In this document: positions 24,288 to 32,985 of the stretch, one piece after another
Numbering within the stretch: position 1 is the stretch's first letter
Layout of the letters: every line of letters starts with the position of its first letter
Position numbers and translations under genes: made by a program
Notes under the pieces: generated by a model
The model's input: the letters and a program-made list of their open reading frames with translations, nothing else
The model's database searches: none
What the model was told of the DNA's origin: nothing
Source: Bacillota bacterium
GTDB lineage: Bacteria; Bacillota; Clostridia; Christensenellales; Aristaeellaceae
Reading direction: 5' to 3'
DNA length: 57,691 nucleotides
Assembly (NCBI GenBank): GCA_023413135.1
Contig: JAEZQK010000025.1
Location: forward strand, 1 to 57,691

Positions 24288-27200
24288 TTATGACTCCGGC
24301 GGGATGGGGAAGGTAAGATACTTCGTCATGCAGTAGCCCATCTCGTCCTTATAGATCACCTTGCACCAGGTATCGCCCCGCATGAGCACTTGAATGACTT
24401 CCCCTTCGGGCATTTCAAGCAGAATAGTAGCCGTCTCGCTGCATTCCGTGCGCAGGTTCAGCGTGCCGTTTTCTGGGGTGACGGTAGCTGTCATGCCCTC
24501 CTCCATCTCAACCAGAGTGGGATCAAGCACTGGTGTGGAAGCAGTCGGTTGCTGTTGCTCCTGTTGCTGCTGCGTCTGATCTGTTTCCTGAGTTTGATCC
24601 GTTTCCTGAGTTTGATCCGTTTCCTGGGTTTGGTCCGTTTCCTGAGTTTGATCCCTTTCCTGGGTTTGGTCCGTTTCCTGGGTTTGATTTGACTCCTGTG
24701 CAAGCGCAGAGGCAAGCTCAACCGGTTTGGTGAATGTCAAATACGTTGTCATCACATAGCCGCTGATGCCGTTCCAGGATATTTGCGACCAAGTGGAGCC
24801 TTTCGAGTGTACCGTCAGCTGCGAAAGCCTGGGCGCCACGCCCACCTTCACAGCCGAGCTTTCAGGCTTTGAGCGGATATTCAAAGATCCGCTGTCCGTT
24901 AGCACCCAGGCAGTTTGGGATTCCCCGCCTGATGTGGGAGGGTTGCCTGTAAAGGACAGATATCCCGTCATCACATACCCTGTCTTGCCGCCGTAGCTTA
25001 CCTTACACCAAGCGGTCCCTTTTTCCAGCACGCTGATGACGCTGTATTGCGGAATGGTTATCAACACGCTGCTGCCGGAGGCGGCACTTTTGCGCATGTT
25101 CAGGGAACCGGTTTGTGTGTTCACCCAGGCGGTAGTTGATGTGGGAACAGGTGTGGGCGTCGGCGAAGGCGTCGGGGTAGGTGTTGTTCCATCCGTTCCC
25201 GTGGGAGACGGAGACGGGGACGGAGACGGGGACGGTGTAGGTGTGGACGTGTTAAAGCCCAGATAGGTGGTCATCACATATCCCGTCTTCCCGCCATAGG
25301 AAACCTGGCTCCAGGTATCCCCCTTGGAAAGAAGCGTTACCGGGGCATATTGTGGAATCCTCAAAAGGATGGTGGCATTGGACTTTGGTTCCTTGCGCAG
25401 GTTCAAAGAACCAGACTCCGTATTCACATACGCTCCGGAAGATGTCGGTGGAGAGGTGGGGTTAGGCGTAGAGCCGCCAAATCCCAGATAGGTGGTCATC
25501 ACATAGCCCGTCTTCCCGCCGTAGGAAACCTGGCTCCAGGTATCTCCTTTGGAGAGGACCGTTACCTGCGCGTATTGGGGGATCCGCAAAATGATTGTAG
25601 CGCCTGACCTGGGCTCCGCGCGCAGATTGAGTGACCCTTGATCCGTATTTACAAACGCCATGTTGGGCGGAAGCGTCGGGGCCGCCGTCGGCGTTGGCGT
25701 TGGCGTTGGCGTAGGTGTGGGGGTAGGCGTCTCGCTGCCTTCCGGCGGCGCCGTAGATTCCCCGGGGGTAGGTGTAGGTGTCGGCTCCGAAAGGAATGTC
25801 AGGAATTTGGTCATCACGTGGCCTGTCTTCCCGGCATATGTCACCTGCGTCCATTCCCCGCCCTTTGTGACGACGGTCACCAGGGCATTTTGCGGGATAG
25901 TCGTAATGATGGTGCCGTTGGAGGCGGGTGTTTTGCGCATATTCAGCGAGCCGGAGACTGTGGTCACCCGGGCCTGCATACCGGTAGGCGTGGGTGCGGG
26001 CGTCGGAGTCGGCGGCGGCGTTTGATCGGGGTTCAAGAAGGTCAGGAAGGTGGACATTACATACCCGTCATAGCCGGCGTACTTCACCCTGGACCAGGTG
26101 TCGCCGCGGCTGACCACCGTCACGTAGGCGTATTGCGGGATGGTGCACAGGATGGTGCTGCCCGTCTTGCCTTGGGTACGCATGTTCAGGGAACCCTGCT
26201 GGGTGGTAACTTGGGCGTGGTTGGCCGAGGGCTGCTGCGGCTCATCCTCATCATCAAACAATAGATATTGCGTCATCGCAAAACCGGAGACGCCAGCATA
26301 GCGCACGGCGCACCAGGTGTCGCCTTTCTGAGTGACGATCACGCTTTCCCCTTTGGGTATTTCCAGCAGGATGGCCGCCTCCTGGCTGGCCGTTTCCCGA
26401 AGGTTCAGGGTGCTGGCGGTGGGGTTGGCAACGGCCTCCACTTCGCCTTCGCCAAGGGGCGGATCCTCCTCCGGCGCCGGACCAGGTTCCCCGGTCATGG
26501 CCAGATAGGAGGTGACAATGTATCCTGTGATATCCTGGTATTTTACCTTGCACCACACACCGTCGTTGCGCAGAACGGTTACATTCGCGCCATGGGGCAG
26601 CCTTGCAAGCACCGTGCCGTCGGTAGATGGCGTGGCTCTAAGGTTTACTGTTCCGCTGCCGCTTTCCAGCGTGACCACCGCGCCGTTGCTGCTCGGGTCC
26701 ACTGTCTCCACAGGATAGGTGGAGGAGAACTTCAAAAAGTCGGTGGAGGCGTAAGCGATGATGGCCCCGTACTGAACATACGCCCACTGGCTTGTTTTGC
26801 TGAACACCGACAGCACGGCTCCGGCAGGGGCGGTGCCCACGATGGTGGCTGTGGCATTCCCCTGTGCCCGAAGGTTCAGGTACTGGGAAGCCGTAACGGT
26901 GGCGTATTCGGTGACCGCGGTGGGCGTCTTGTCGGTAGTTTCCGGTGCGGTGCCGGAAATTGTCAGAGCACTTGCCTGCACATAACCGCTTAAGTTGCCG
27001 TACTGGATAAAGGCCCATCCGTCCTTCACGGCCCACACCTTTACGGGCACGCCATGGGGTACTGTGCCCAGAATGGGAGACGTAGCATTGGGCTCCTTGC
27101 GGATGCCCAAAAGATCGGACGAGTTCACCAACTTCACGATGGCGGAGGCCGGGGCGTCGCTGCCCTCGATATCCGCGGGATCTTCCACCGTCGTCTCCTC

Positions 27201-28622
27201 CTGGGACTCCTGGCCTGAGACGATGGGGCTTAATATCGTATTGGTAAAGTTGTGCTGCACCCGCTTGCATCCTTCGTAATAGAAACCAACGATCTGGTCG
27301 TAGGTATAGCCCAGGCGCCCCATCTGCATGGCGCCGCGCTGGCTTAAGCCCACGCCGTGGCCATAGCGCCTGGCGGTTAATATAAAATTGCTTCCGGATT
27401 TGGTAACCGTCCATAGTTCGTTATTGGAGGATGTAATGCTCATGCCAAGCCTGCTCTCCAGTTCATCGAAGATGTCGCAGGTCACGGTGGCCGGAACCTC
27501 CACGGTGGCGCCGGAGCTGTTTTTGGTGCGCACGGTGAGGGCGAAATCCATTTTCATGTATAGGCGGCTGGGATCGGAGAATTTCGGCGTGTGGGGCGTG
27601 ATGCTGTTGATTTTCGTTACAGTCACCACGGAAGCGCTGCCGTTATATCCTTGGCTCTGCACCGCTGAAGCTGCCTTGGCGTTGAGCAGCGACTTCAGGG
27701 AAGCGTTCTGGCTGTCGCTTTGGCCATCGCCGTAGACGGTGGCGGTCTTCTTATTGGAATCGGGGTTGGCAAGGTCAAAGGGATCGTCCTTGACTTTCAG
27801 ATAGCTGTAGCCGGAGCCGCCCCATATATTTTTGCTGGATTCCGTCTGCCCGCCGTTGGTAGCGGTATAGAAGGTGCCCGTAAGGCTGGAGCCGTTCATG
27901 ACCACGATACCCTTTGTACCGTCCACGGCAGCCCTGCAGTTGGCGTTTCCGCTGGGAGTGCCCCTGTATACCTGATCACTGGTGGTATCCACCACGTCGT
28001 AAATGGAGCCGGCTCTTTCTTGCATTTTACGCAGCGTATACGTTCTGGCGGCGATGGCCTGGGCTTTGAGGGCTTCCAGATGGGCACTGTTTCCCATTTC
28101 ATATGGCAGTACGCCGTACAGGTAATTTTCAATATAAATATAGGCAATGGTGTATAGCTTGTAGCTGCTGCCCGACTTTTCTGCGATAAAGCGCAGATCC
28201 CCCGGATAAGGATTACTGGATCTGGCTTCGTCTATAATCAGGCCGTTGGAGCCGCTGGTGCTGTGGCGGCGCAACGCAAACTGGCTGCCCATATCGGTAG
28301 TGACACCGTTTCTTGTGATAGACAGCTTGCCGTTGCTGCTGCTGAAATTGACGGTGATCTTTTCTCCGTTGGAAAGCGCCTGATTGGAACTGCCGTTGAT
28401 GCTGTAGCTGCCGGCGGCAGTAATGTTCAGCTTGCTGGGATTGCCCAGGGACGACAGATACACCCGTACCATGCCGTTGGTGGAGGTTGAAAGGGCAACC
28501 AGCGGCGCCGATTTCACCTCCACATCAGTAGCAGCGGCGGTGCCCAGTATACAGATAAGCAGTGACATCAAAATAAAAAAGCTCAATAGTCGGAGCTTTC
28601 CCTTTTTGTTTATAACAGTCAT
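24288..28622 (-). CDS. Giant secreted SpoIID-domain protein with eleven SH3b repeats
   Basis: 1444 residues. Signal peptide (lysine-rich start, hydrophobic 12-30), then a SpoIID/LytB domain up to about residue 465 with L-Y-G-V-L-P-Y-E-M-G-N-S (catalytic-type Glu), L-E-A-L-K-A-Q-A-I-A-A-R-T-Y and G-H-G-V-G-L-S-Q-R-G-A. Eleven bacterial SH3 repeats follow, each with L-N-(L/M)-R near the start and (G)-Y-(V)-M-(T) near the end; four linkers are Pro-Thr rich. A (E-T-D-Q-T-Q) hexapeptide array precedes the last repeat. SpoIID relatives are lytic transglycosylases acting on denuded glycan; SH3b modules usually bind cell wall. Start at 28622: GGGAGG lies nine bases upstream. Several in-frame ATGs upstream are badly spaced. 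Confidence 0.88.
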   Translation of the reverse strand: MTVINKKGKLRLLSFFILMSLLICILGTAAATDVEVKSAPLVALSTSTNGMVRVYLSSLGNPSKLNITAAGSYSINGSSNQALSNGEKITVNFSSSNGKLSITRNGVTTDMGSQFALRRHSTSGSNGLIIDEARSSNPYPGDLRFIAEKSGSSYKLYTIAYIYIENYLYGVLPYEMGNSAHLEALKAQAIAARTYTLRKMQERAGSIYDVVDTTSDQVYRGTPSGNANCRAAVDGTKGIVVMNGSSLTGTFYTATNGGQTESSKNIWGGSGYSYLKVKDDPFDLANPDSNKKTATVYGDGQSDSQNASLKSLLNAKAASAVQSQGYNGSASVVTVTKINSITPHTPKFSDPSRLYMKMDFALTVRTKNSSGATVEVPATVTCDIFDELESRLGMSITSSNNELWTVTKSGSNFILTARRYGHGVGLSQRGAMQMGRLGYTYDQIVGFYYEGCKRVQHNFTNTILSPIVSGQESQEETTVEDPADIEGSDAPASAIVKLVNSSDLLGIRKEPNATSPILGTVPHGVPVKVWAVKDGWAFIQYGNLSGYVQASALTISGTAPETTDKTPTAVTEYATVTASQYLNLRAQGNATATIVGTAPAGAVLSVFSKTSQWAYVQYGAIIAYASTDFLKFSSTYPVETVDPSSNGAVVTLESGSGTVNLRATPSTDGTVLARLPHGANVTVLRNDGVWCKVKYQDITGYIVTSYLAMTGEPGPAPEEDPPLGEGEVEAVANPTASTLNLRETASQEAAILLEIPKGESVIVTQKGDTWCAVRYAGVSGFAMTQYLLFDDEDEPQQPSANHAQVTTQQGSLNMRTQGKTGSTILCTIPQYAYVTVVSRGDTWSRVKYAGYDGYVMSTFLTFLNPDQTPPPTPTPAPTPTGMQARVTTVSGSLNMRKTPASNGTIITTIPQNALVTVVTKGGEWTQVTYAGKTGHVMTKFLTFLSEPTPTPTPGESTAPPEGSETPTPTPTPTPTPTPTAAPTLPPNMAFVNTDQGSLNLRAEPRSGATIILRIPQYAQVTVLSKGDTWSQVSYGGKTGYVMTTYLGFGGSTPNPTSPPTSSGAYVNTESGSLNLRKEPKSNATILLRIPQYAPVTLLSKGDTWSQVSYGGKTGYVMTTYLGFNTSTPTPSPSPSPSPSPTGTDGTTPTPTPSPTPTPVPTSTTAWVNTQTGSLNMRKSAASGSSVLITIPQYSVISVLEKGTAWCKVSYGGKTGYVMTGYLSFTGNPPTSGGESQTAWVLTDSGSLNIRSKPESSAVKVGVAPRLSQLTVHSKGSTWSQISWNGISGYVMTTYLTFTKPVELASALAQESNQTQETDQTQERDQTQETDQTQETDQTQETDQTQETDQTQQQQEQQQPTASTPVLDPTLVEMEEGMTATVTPENGTLNLRTECSETATILLEMPEGEVIQVLMRGDTWCKVIYKDEMGYCMTKYLTFPIPPES
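24570..24693. repeat. 18-bp tandem repeat array inside the SpoIID-SH3 gene
   Basis: About seven units of an 18-bp repeat (plus-strand form GTTTCCTGAGTTTGATCC, with variants) encode E-T-D-Q-T-Q hexapeptides on the minus strand, followed by a glutamine-rich run. Units differ by single substitutions (one E-R-D-Q-T-Q, one E-S-N-Q-T-Q). Such arrays commonly vary in copy number between strains. Confidence 0.85.
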
Positions 28623-28743
28623 GCGGTTCATCCTCCCGGAGGCCATCTTCGGTAGGCCAAATTTGGCAACCTGCGCCATTCCTCCTGTGTAAACCATTTA
28701 AAGCCGAATGCAATAAAAACTTCATACTTTTGTAACTTGTTGC

Positions 28744-28773
28744 ATTGTAGCATACAAAAGCCTTCCCTGTCTA
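28744..28773 (-). promoter_or_regulatory. Promoter of the SpoIID-SH3 operon
   Basis: Minus strand TAGACA (28768-28773), 18-base spacer, TACAAT (28744-28749). The leader to the start codon is about 115 bases and holds a 12-bp palindrome, GCCAAATTTGGC, at 28656-28667. Confidence 0.6.
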
Positions 28774-28928
28774 CATATCTCTTGAAAAAAGCTTGTAAAT
28801 TAAGCTGCCGGATGTGTTTTTACACAACGGGCAGCCTGGAAAACGCCTCCCTATACCATATGCGCATGCTGTCCGGCCGTCACAAGGAGAAGAATAAACA
28901 GACGCTAAAAGCTAACCGTGAACGTGAA
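28774..28928. other. Intergenic stretch with a stem-loop
   Basis: No gene seen. An interrupted hairpin at 28804-28835 pairs GCTGCC with GGCAGC and TGTGT with ACACA. It has no T-run on either strand. Confidence 0.4.
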
Positions 28929-28959
28929 AGCCCTGTACACTCAAGATGTGCACAGGGCT
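28929..28959 (-). terminator. Second hairpin downstream of ferredoxin
   Basis: AGCCCTGT and ACAGGGCT arms with a further GTGCAC/GTACAC pairing toward the loop. On the minus strand only a short T-run follows. It lies just beyond the strong terminator at 28974-29008 and may back it up. Confidence 0.5.
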
Positions 28960-28973
28960 CACAGGCGAAATGT

Positions 28974-29008
28974 AAAAAAATCGCGAATATGACTTGTCAT
29001 ATTCGCGA
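28974..29008 (-). terminator. Strong intrinsic terminator of the ferredoxin gene
   Basis: TCGCGAATATGAC and GTCATATTCGCGA are perfect 13-bp arms around a 2-base centre, followed on the minus strand by seven T. It begins eight bases after the ferredoxin stop codon. Confidence 0.93.
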
Positions 29009-29016
29009 AATGAGTT

Positions 29017-29187
29017 TTATTCCTGCGCGGGGGCACCCACGGGGCAAACGTCAGCACAAGCGCCACAGTCGATGCACTTTTCGGGATCGATTTCGTACTT
29101 GCCGTCACCTTCGGAAATCGCCTGCACGGGGCATTCGGGTTCACAAGCGCCGCAGCTGATGCACTCATCAGAAATTTTGTATGCCAT
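29017..29187 (-). CDS. 2[4Fe-4S] ferredoxin
   Basis: 56 residues, the classical clostridial ferredoxin. It has two C-x2-C-x2-C-x3-C-P motifs (C-I-S-C-G-A-C-E-P-E-C-P and C-I-D-C-G-A-C-A-D-V-C-P) with pseudo-twofold symmetry. It is a low-potential electron carrier and a likely partner of the hydrogenase in this window. The ATG at 29187 has AAGGAGGTG ideally spaced. It has its own strong promoter and terminator, so it is monocistronic and probably highly expressed. Confidence 0.95.
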   Translation of the reverse strand: MAYKISDECISCGACEPECPVQAISEGDGKYEIDPEKCIDCGACADVCPVGAPAQE

Positions 29188-29249
29188 GGTGGATTCACCT
29201 CCTTGTATGCCATCAATGACCAAATATAGTAAGTAAAACTGCCTTGACT

Positions 29250-29278
29250 ATCATAGCACGCTATAGTGGCAATTGCAA
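29250..29278 (-). promoter_or_regulatory. Promoter of the ferredoxin gene
   Basis: Minus strand TTGCAA (29273-29278), 17-base spacer, TATGAT (29250-29255), about 60 bases ahead of the start codon. Confidence 0.8.
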
Positions 29279-29316
29279 GCAATAATACGTAAAGTAAGCC
29301 ATGAAATCACAGCTTG

Positions 29317-30468
29317 TTACGGCTGATCCTCTTCCCCGTTGCCGATTTCGGGGGCATCCTCCATCAGGTCCGGGAAGGTCAGTAGATCATCGGGATTCTC
29401 CTCGGTTTCTTCCTCTGCCAGAGTGAAATCCCCGTCTTCCCCGGCTCCTTCCAGGAACTCCTCCGGAAGATCATCGTCCTGTTGGTTGGCGGCACGCATG
29501 GCATTATCCACCGCCAGAAGCCAAGGCGAAACAGAAGCGTGCTTCGATTCTTCCCCTGCGCCTGCAACAGGTTTTGTGGGGCGCTCCTTCCTGGGCGGGC
29601 GAGCTTCCGCGGGGCTCTCGTCCCTGGGTGCGGCCTGAACTGCTTCCGGCGCTCCCTGCTGGGCAACGCGCTGCACGTCGGAAAGAGGATAATCCTTCAA
29701 CTCGCTGGAGTCGCCCTTTTGCACCCTTACCCGTACCGTTTCCTTGATCACGTTCACATCCCACACCACGCCACGGCCGTCGGGCACAATAACTTCCTTG
29801 CCCACCTTGGGCATGCGCTTACGGGTCAGCTCGTAGTTGTCCTGCTCATACTTCAGGCAGCACATCAACCGGCCGCATACGCCGGAAATCTTGGTGGGAT
29901 TCAGGGAAAGGTTCTGCTCCTTGGCCATTTTGATGGACACGGGCTGGAAATCACCCAGGAAGCTGCCACAGCAGATGGGCCGCCCACATGGGCCGAGGCC
30001 CCCCAGCATCTTCGCTTCGTCCCTAACGCCGATCTGCCGAAGCTCAATACGGGTTTTGAATACGGAAGCCAGGTCCTTGACCAGGGAACGGAAATCCACC
30101 CGGCCGTTGGCGGTGAAATAAAACAAGATCTTTGAATTGTCGAAGGTGTATTCCACGCTGACCAGCTTCATATCCAGCTTATGCTCGGCGATCTTGCGCT
30201 GACAGATGGCATACGCTTCCCGCTCGTTCTTTTCATTTTCCTGGGCGTGCTGGATGTCGTCCGCAGAAGCAATGCGGATCACCTGCTTTAAGGGCGCTAT
30301 GATCTGATCATCGTCAATCTCCCGCACCCCGGTGACCACCTCGCCAAACTCCACACCCCTGGCTGTTTCCACGATGACATAATCCCCGGCAGACGGCCAT
30401 AAAGTGCCCGGGTGGAAAAAATACAGCTTGCCCGCGTTTTTGAAGCGGACGCCGATTACAGTTGCCAT
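29317..30468 (-). CDS. ricT: RicT/YaaT (PSP1-domain) protein
   Basis: 383 residues. The PSP1 domain holds R-G-V-E-F-G-E-V-V near residue 36 and the Cys-rich stretch G-P-C-G-R-P-I-C-C-G-S-F-L-G-D-F near 160, then C-G-R-L-M-C-C-L-K-Y-E. In Bacillus the RicAFT complex carries [4Fe-4S] clusters and promotes RNase Y-dependent mRNA processing and Spo0A activation. The C-terminal 110 residues are an added Pro/Glu/Asp-rich tail. The ATG overlaps holB by 13 bases. darA-holB-ricT is a classic Firmicute order. Confidence 0.93.
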   Translation of the reverse strand: MATVIGVRFKNAGKLYFFHPGTLWPSAGDYVIVETARGVEFGEVVTGVREIDDDQIIAPLKQVIRIASADDIQHAQENEKNEREAYAICQRKIAEHKLDMKLVSVEYTFDNSKILFYFTANGRVDFRSLVKDLASVFKTRIELRQIGVRDEAKMLGGLGPCGRPICCGSFLGDFQPVSIKMAKEQNLSLNPTKISGVCGRLMCCLKYEQDNYELTRKRMPKVGKEVIVPDGRGVVWDVNVIKETVRVRVQKGDSSELKDYPLSDVQRVAQQGAPEAVQAAPRDESPAEARPPRKERPTKPVAGAGEESKHASVSPWLLAVDNAMRAANQQDDDLPEEFLEGAGEDGDFTLAEEETEENPDDLLTFPDLMEDAPEIGNGEEDQP

Positions 30469-31472
30469 GCTTTGACTTCCTCCGTTATTTTAAGCAGCAG
30501 TTCCTCCAGAACCGCCTGCCAGCTTACTTGACTTGATTTGCGCCGCCGGGCCAGAAAAATGGCGTCCATCAGTCTTTGCAGCGATGGAATGGGCGCTTTT
30601 TCTCCCGCCAAACGCCAGCGCTGCGGGAATTCACCCAGCGCCTTTACATCGCGTTGGCCCAAACGTGTTAACAATACTTCCCGGACAAGGCTTTCCACCA
30701 TATCCAGAAAGCCGTCCGCCTGTTCCTTTTCTTCCCGCATGGAATTACTGATGGGAAAAATATCTTTGGCACTCTCTACGGAAAAGACTGTTTGCATAAC
30801 CTTCTTACGCAGTTCCCCATAGGCAGGATCCTTATACAGCGCAAGCGCCGTACCGATGCTCCCGCCGCTTGAAAGGAACAAATCCTCCACCCTGTCCTTC
30901 GGCACGCCGTTTTTTATTAAAATGGGCTCCATCTCCTCCTGTGTCCAGGGCGGGATGGGCTTTACACGGCAGCGGGATACCACGGTGGACAAAAGGGAGG
31001 AGCCCTCCTCCGCCGTAAGGAGGAACACCGTATCTCCCGGCGGTTCCTCCAGCGTTTTCAAAAGGCAGTTTTGAGCCTGGACTGTCATCCTTTCCGCCCG
31101 CTCAATGAGGATCACGCGACGTCCGCCCTCGTAGGCATGTTCTCCCGCCAGGCGTACGGCTTCACGGATCACATCCACGCCAATGGATTTTTCCCCGGTG
31201 ATGACCTTCACATCCGGATGTGTTCCGTCCAGGAAACGGATGCAAGGGGGGCACGAAAAACAAGGCTTTGCATCCCCTGCACACAATAAGGCCATGGCGC
31301 ACTGGGCAGCCAGCGTTCTTTTGCCTACTCCACGGGGCCCGGTAAATAAATAGGCATGTACAGCTCCGCCCATGGCAAATTCCTGAATCAGCCTATGGAA
31401 AAGAGCGCCCGGCCGGATATTCTCCGCAATGCCGGACGCGCTCTCCTTTCCATGACGGGCCGCATCAGACAA
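30456..31472 (-). CDS. holB: DNA polymerase III delta' subunit
   Basis: About 338 residues. Clamp-loader AAA+ features: H-A-Y-L-F-T-G-P-R-G-V-G-K-R-T-L-A (Walker A) near residue 42, a zinc-binding Cys cluster C-F-S-C-P-P-C, and V-Q-A-Q-N-C-L-L-K-T-L-E-E-P-P near 130. It helps load the sliding clamp. A TTG at 31472 with AAAGGTGG five bases upstream is the best start; a GTG three codons earlier overlaps that ribosome site. It lies between darA and ricT. Confidence 0.92.
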   Translation of the reverse strand: MSDAARHGKESASGIAENIRPGALFHRLIQEFAMGGAVHAYLFTGPRGVGKRTLAAQCAMALLCAGDAKPCFSCPPCIRFLDGTHPDVKVITGEKSIGVDVIREAVRLAGEHAYEGGRRVILIERAERMTVQAQNCLLKTLEEPPGDTVFLLTAEEGSSLLSTVVSRCRVKPIPPWTQEEMEPILIKNGVPKDRVEDLFLSSGGSIGTALALYKDPAYGELRKKVMQTVFSVESAKDIFPISNSMREEKEQADGFLDMVESLVREVLLTRLGQRDVKALGEFPQRWRLAGEKAPIPSLQRLMDAIFLARRRKSSQVSWQAVLEELLLKITEEVKAWQL

Positions 31473-31499
31473 GGAAACCACCTTTCCGCAAGGCTATGC

Positions 31500-31829
31500 C
31501 TACAGCTTTACGAACTGATCCACCGTCAGCACAAAGATGGTGGCTCCCCCTACCATCACCTCGATGGGATAGGGTGAATATACGCCGGATACCCCGGCCA
31601 TAGAGGTAGGTGATGTGGCGATCTGTTTGCGGCTCTTGCAAACCTTTTCGATGACGGCCATGGCGCTGTCAAACCTGTCATCCTCCACGCCCACCAGGAG
31701 CGTTGTGTTTCCAGCCCTCAAAAAGCCGCCGGTGGTAGCCAGTTTCGTTACGCCGAAGCCGTCGTTCATCAGTTGGCTGATCAACCTGGAAGCGTCTTCG
31801 TCCTGTACAATGGCCACGATCAGTTTCAT
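31500..31829 (-). CDS. darA: Cyclic-di-AMP receptor (PII-like DarA/PstA)
   Basis: 109 residues, PII-like trimer subunit. Typical segments are M-K-L-I-V-A-I-V-Q-D-E-D, L-A-T-T-G-G-F-L-R-A-G-N-T-T-L-L-V-G-V near residue 30 and V-G-G-A-T-I-F-V-L at the C-terminus. It binds c-di-AMP; the downstream target is not known. AAAGGAGG precedes the ATG. tmk, which often precedes darA in Firmicutes, is replaced by mtnN here. Confidence 0.94.
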   Translation of the reverse strand: MKLIVAIVQDEDASRLISQLMNDGFGVTKLATTGGFLRAGNTTLLVGVEDDRFDSAMAVIEKVCKSRKQIATSPTSMAGVSGVYSPYPIEVMVGGATIFVLTVDQFVKL

Positions 31830-31882
31830 GAAACTACCTCCTTTCGGATCGAATTCATAGATGTTTGTACCATCTTATGTTC

Positions 31883-31911
31883 AGTATACAACAAAGAGAA
31901 GGAAAAATCAA
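31883..31911 (-). promoter_or_regulatory. Promoter of darA-holB-ricT, bracketed by an inverted repeat
   Basis: Minus strand TTGATT (31906-31911), 17-base spacer, TATACT (31883-31888). CCATCTTAT at 31870-31878 and ATAAGATGG at 31912-31920 form a 9-bp inverted repeat on either side. One arm lies outside the transcript, so a DNA operator is more likely than an RNA hairpin. Confidence 0.7.
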
Positions 31912-31926
31912 ATAAGATGGCGGGTC

Positions 31927-32616
31927 TTAGGCTTCCTGCAAAAAGCGTTTCACCAGCCGTACCGAGTTTTCGGCGGCGTGCTTCACAAATTTCAAAAAAT
32001 CCACGTCGGAGCCGCCGTCCGCGTTATCGGATATGGCCCGGACGATGGCGCAGGGCACGCTATTCACATGGCATACATGGGCCACTGCACCGCCCTCCAT
32101 CTCGCAGCAGAGGGCGTCAAACTGCTCCCGCACACGGTCCCTGCGCAAAGCATCATGCAAGAACTGGTCGCCCGTGGCAACTCCGCCAAAGGTGCCGTTT
32201 ATGTCCGGCAGCGCCAAAAGGGCACGGCGGAGCTTATCCGCAAGCTTATCATCCAGCGGCAGCCGTATCAAATTGATGCCGGAGATATAGCCCGGCGGAT
32301 CCCCAAGAGGGGTTGTGTCCATATCATGCTGTACGGCATAGGTGCCTACTACCACATCACCAATGGATACCTTGTCGCTGAGCGACCCGGCAACGCCCAG
32401 GTTTAATACCGCTTCCGGATGATAGTGCTGAATCATCGCCTGGGTACAAAGCGCGGCGTTCACCTTCCCCGGTCCGCAAACGCACAGCACAACCTCGCGG
32501 CCCCACAACAGGCCGGTTTGGAAATCCACTCCGCTCAAATGATCGGTTTGACCCTTTTCAAGCGCCGCCGCAATGAGTTCCATTTCCACCCTCATTGCAC
32601 TGATCAAACCAAGCAT
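31927..32616 (-). CDS. mtnN: 5'-methylthioadenosine/S-adenosylhomocysteine nucleosidase
   Basis: About 229 residues of the PNP/UDP phosphorylase family. Signature parts are G-L-I-S-A-M-R-V-E-M at the N-terminus, a catalytic acidic loop C-C-E-M-E-G-G-A-V-A-H-V near residue 172, and R-A-I-S-D-N-A-D-G near 196 (catalytic Asp). It cleaves MTA and SAH, recycling by-products of methylation and autoinducer synthesis. The ATG at 32616 has GGGGG nine bases upstream. Transcribed from its own promoter. Confidence 0.93.
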   Translation of the reverse strand: MLGLISAMRVEMELIAAALEKGQTDHLSGVDFQTGLLWGREVVLCVCGPGKVNAALCTQAMIQHYHPEAVLNLGVAGSLSDKVSIGDVVVGTYAVQHDMDTTPLGDPPGYISGINLIRLPLDDKLADKLRRALLALPDINGTFGGVATGDQFLHDALRRDRVREQFDALCCEMEGGAVAHVCHVNSVPCAIVRAISDNADGGSDVDFLKFVKHAAENSVRLVKRFLQEA

Positions 32617-32651
32617 GGCTTTATTCCCCCGCCGCATAGTATGGTTTTTCC

Positions 32652-32681
32652 ATTATAATGGGATGATGCACGGCCTGTCAA
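32652..32681 (-). promoter_or_regulatory. Consensus promoter of mtnN
   Basis: Minus strand TTGACA (32676-32681), 18-base spacer, TATAAT (32652-32657); both hexamers are perfect. The leader is about 30 bases. Confidence 0.9.
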
Positions 32682-32726
32682 CCGCACCCATGGCGCAAAA
32701 ATTTTTGCTTTTTCAAAATCAAACCC

Positions 32727-32755
32727 TTGAATTTCCCCTCATGCCATGATATGAT
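32727..32755 (+). promoter_or_regulatory. Candidate promoter of tRNA-Ala
   Basis: TTGAAT (32727-32732), 17-base spacer, TATGAT (32750-32755). It is the best plus-strand match upstream of the tRNA, 120 bases away; the sequence between shows no gene. Confidence 0.55.
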
Positions 32756-32874
32756 AATTCGCGTGGTTGACATGTGCTTGCGCTGGTCATGGCGGTCGGC
32801 GATAAAGTGCCGCTTCCAACCTGGTCGGCATTCTTCGTGCATGGCCTTGAAGCACCAGTCAACACTACATATAT

Positions 32875-32950
32875 GGGGCATTAGCACAGTTGGTAGCGCG
32901 CAACGTTCGCATCGTTGAGGTCAGGGGTTCGAATCCCCTATGCTCCACCA
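32875..32950 (+). tRNA. tRNA-Ala (anticodon CGC)
   Basis: 76 bases including an encoded CCA. The acceptor stem pairs GGGGCAT with ATGCTCC and contains the G3-U70 pair that is the alanine identity element. The anticodon stem CAACG/CGTTG encloses the loop TTCGCAT, giving anticodon CGC for GCG codons. The T-arm is AGGGG-TTCGAAT-CCCCT. All arms are intact, so this is the functional copy of the three related sequences found within 2.8 kb. Confidence 0.95.
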
Positions 32951-32953
32951 CTT

Positions 32954-32985
32954 AAAAGGCTCATCGAAATGATGGGCCTTTTTGC
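32954..32985 (+). terminator. Terminator of tRNA-Ala
   Basis: AAGGCTCATC and GATGGGCCTT arms (one G-U pair) followed by TTTTTGC, three bases after the CCA end. Confidence 0.85.

Noticed and set aside
24570..24693. CRISPR array
   Set aside because: The 18-bp units are contiguous without spacers and stay in frame within a coding region.
25140..26010. Repeats as mobile or intergenic elements
   Set aside because: The repetition encodes SH3b modules and Pro-Thr linkers of one protein.
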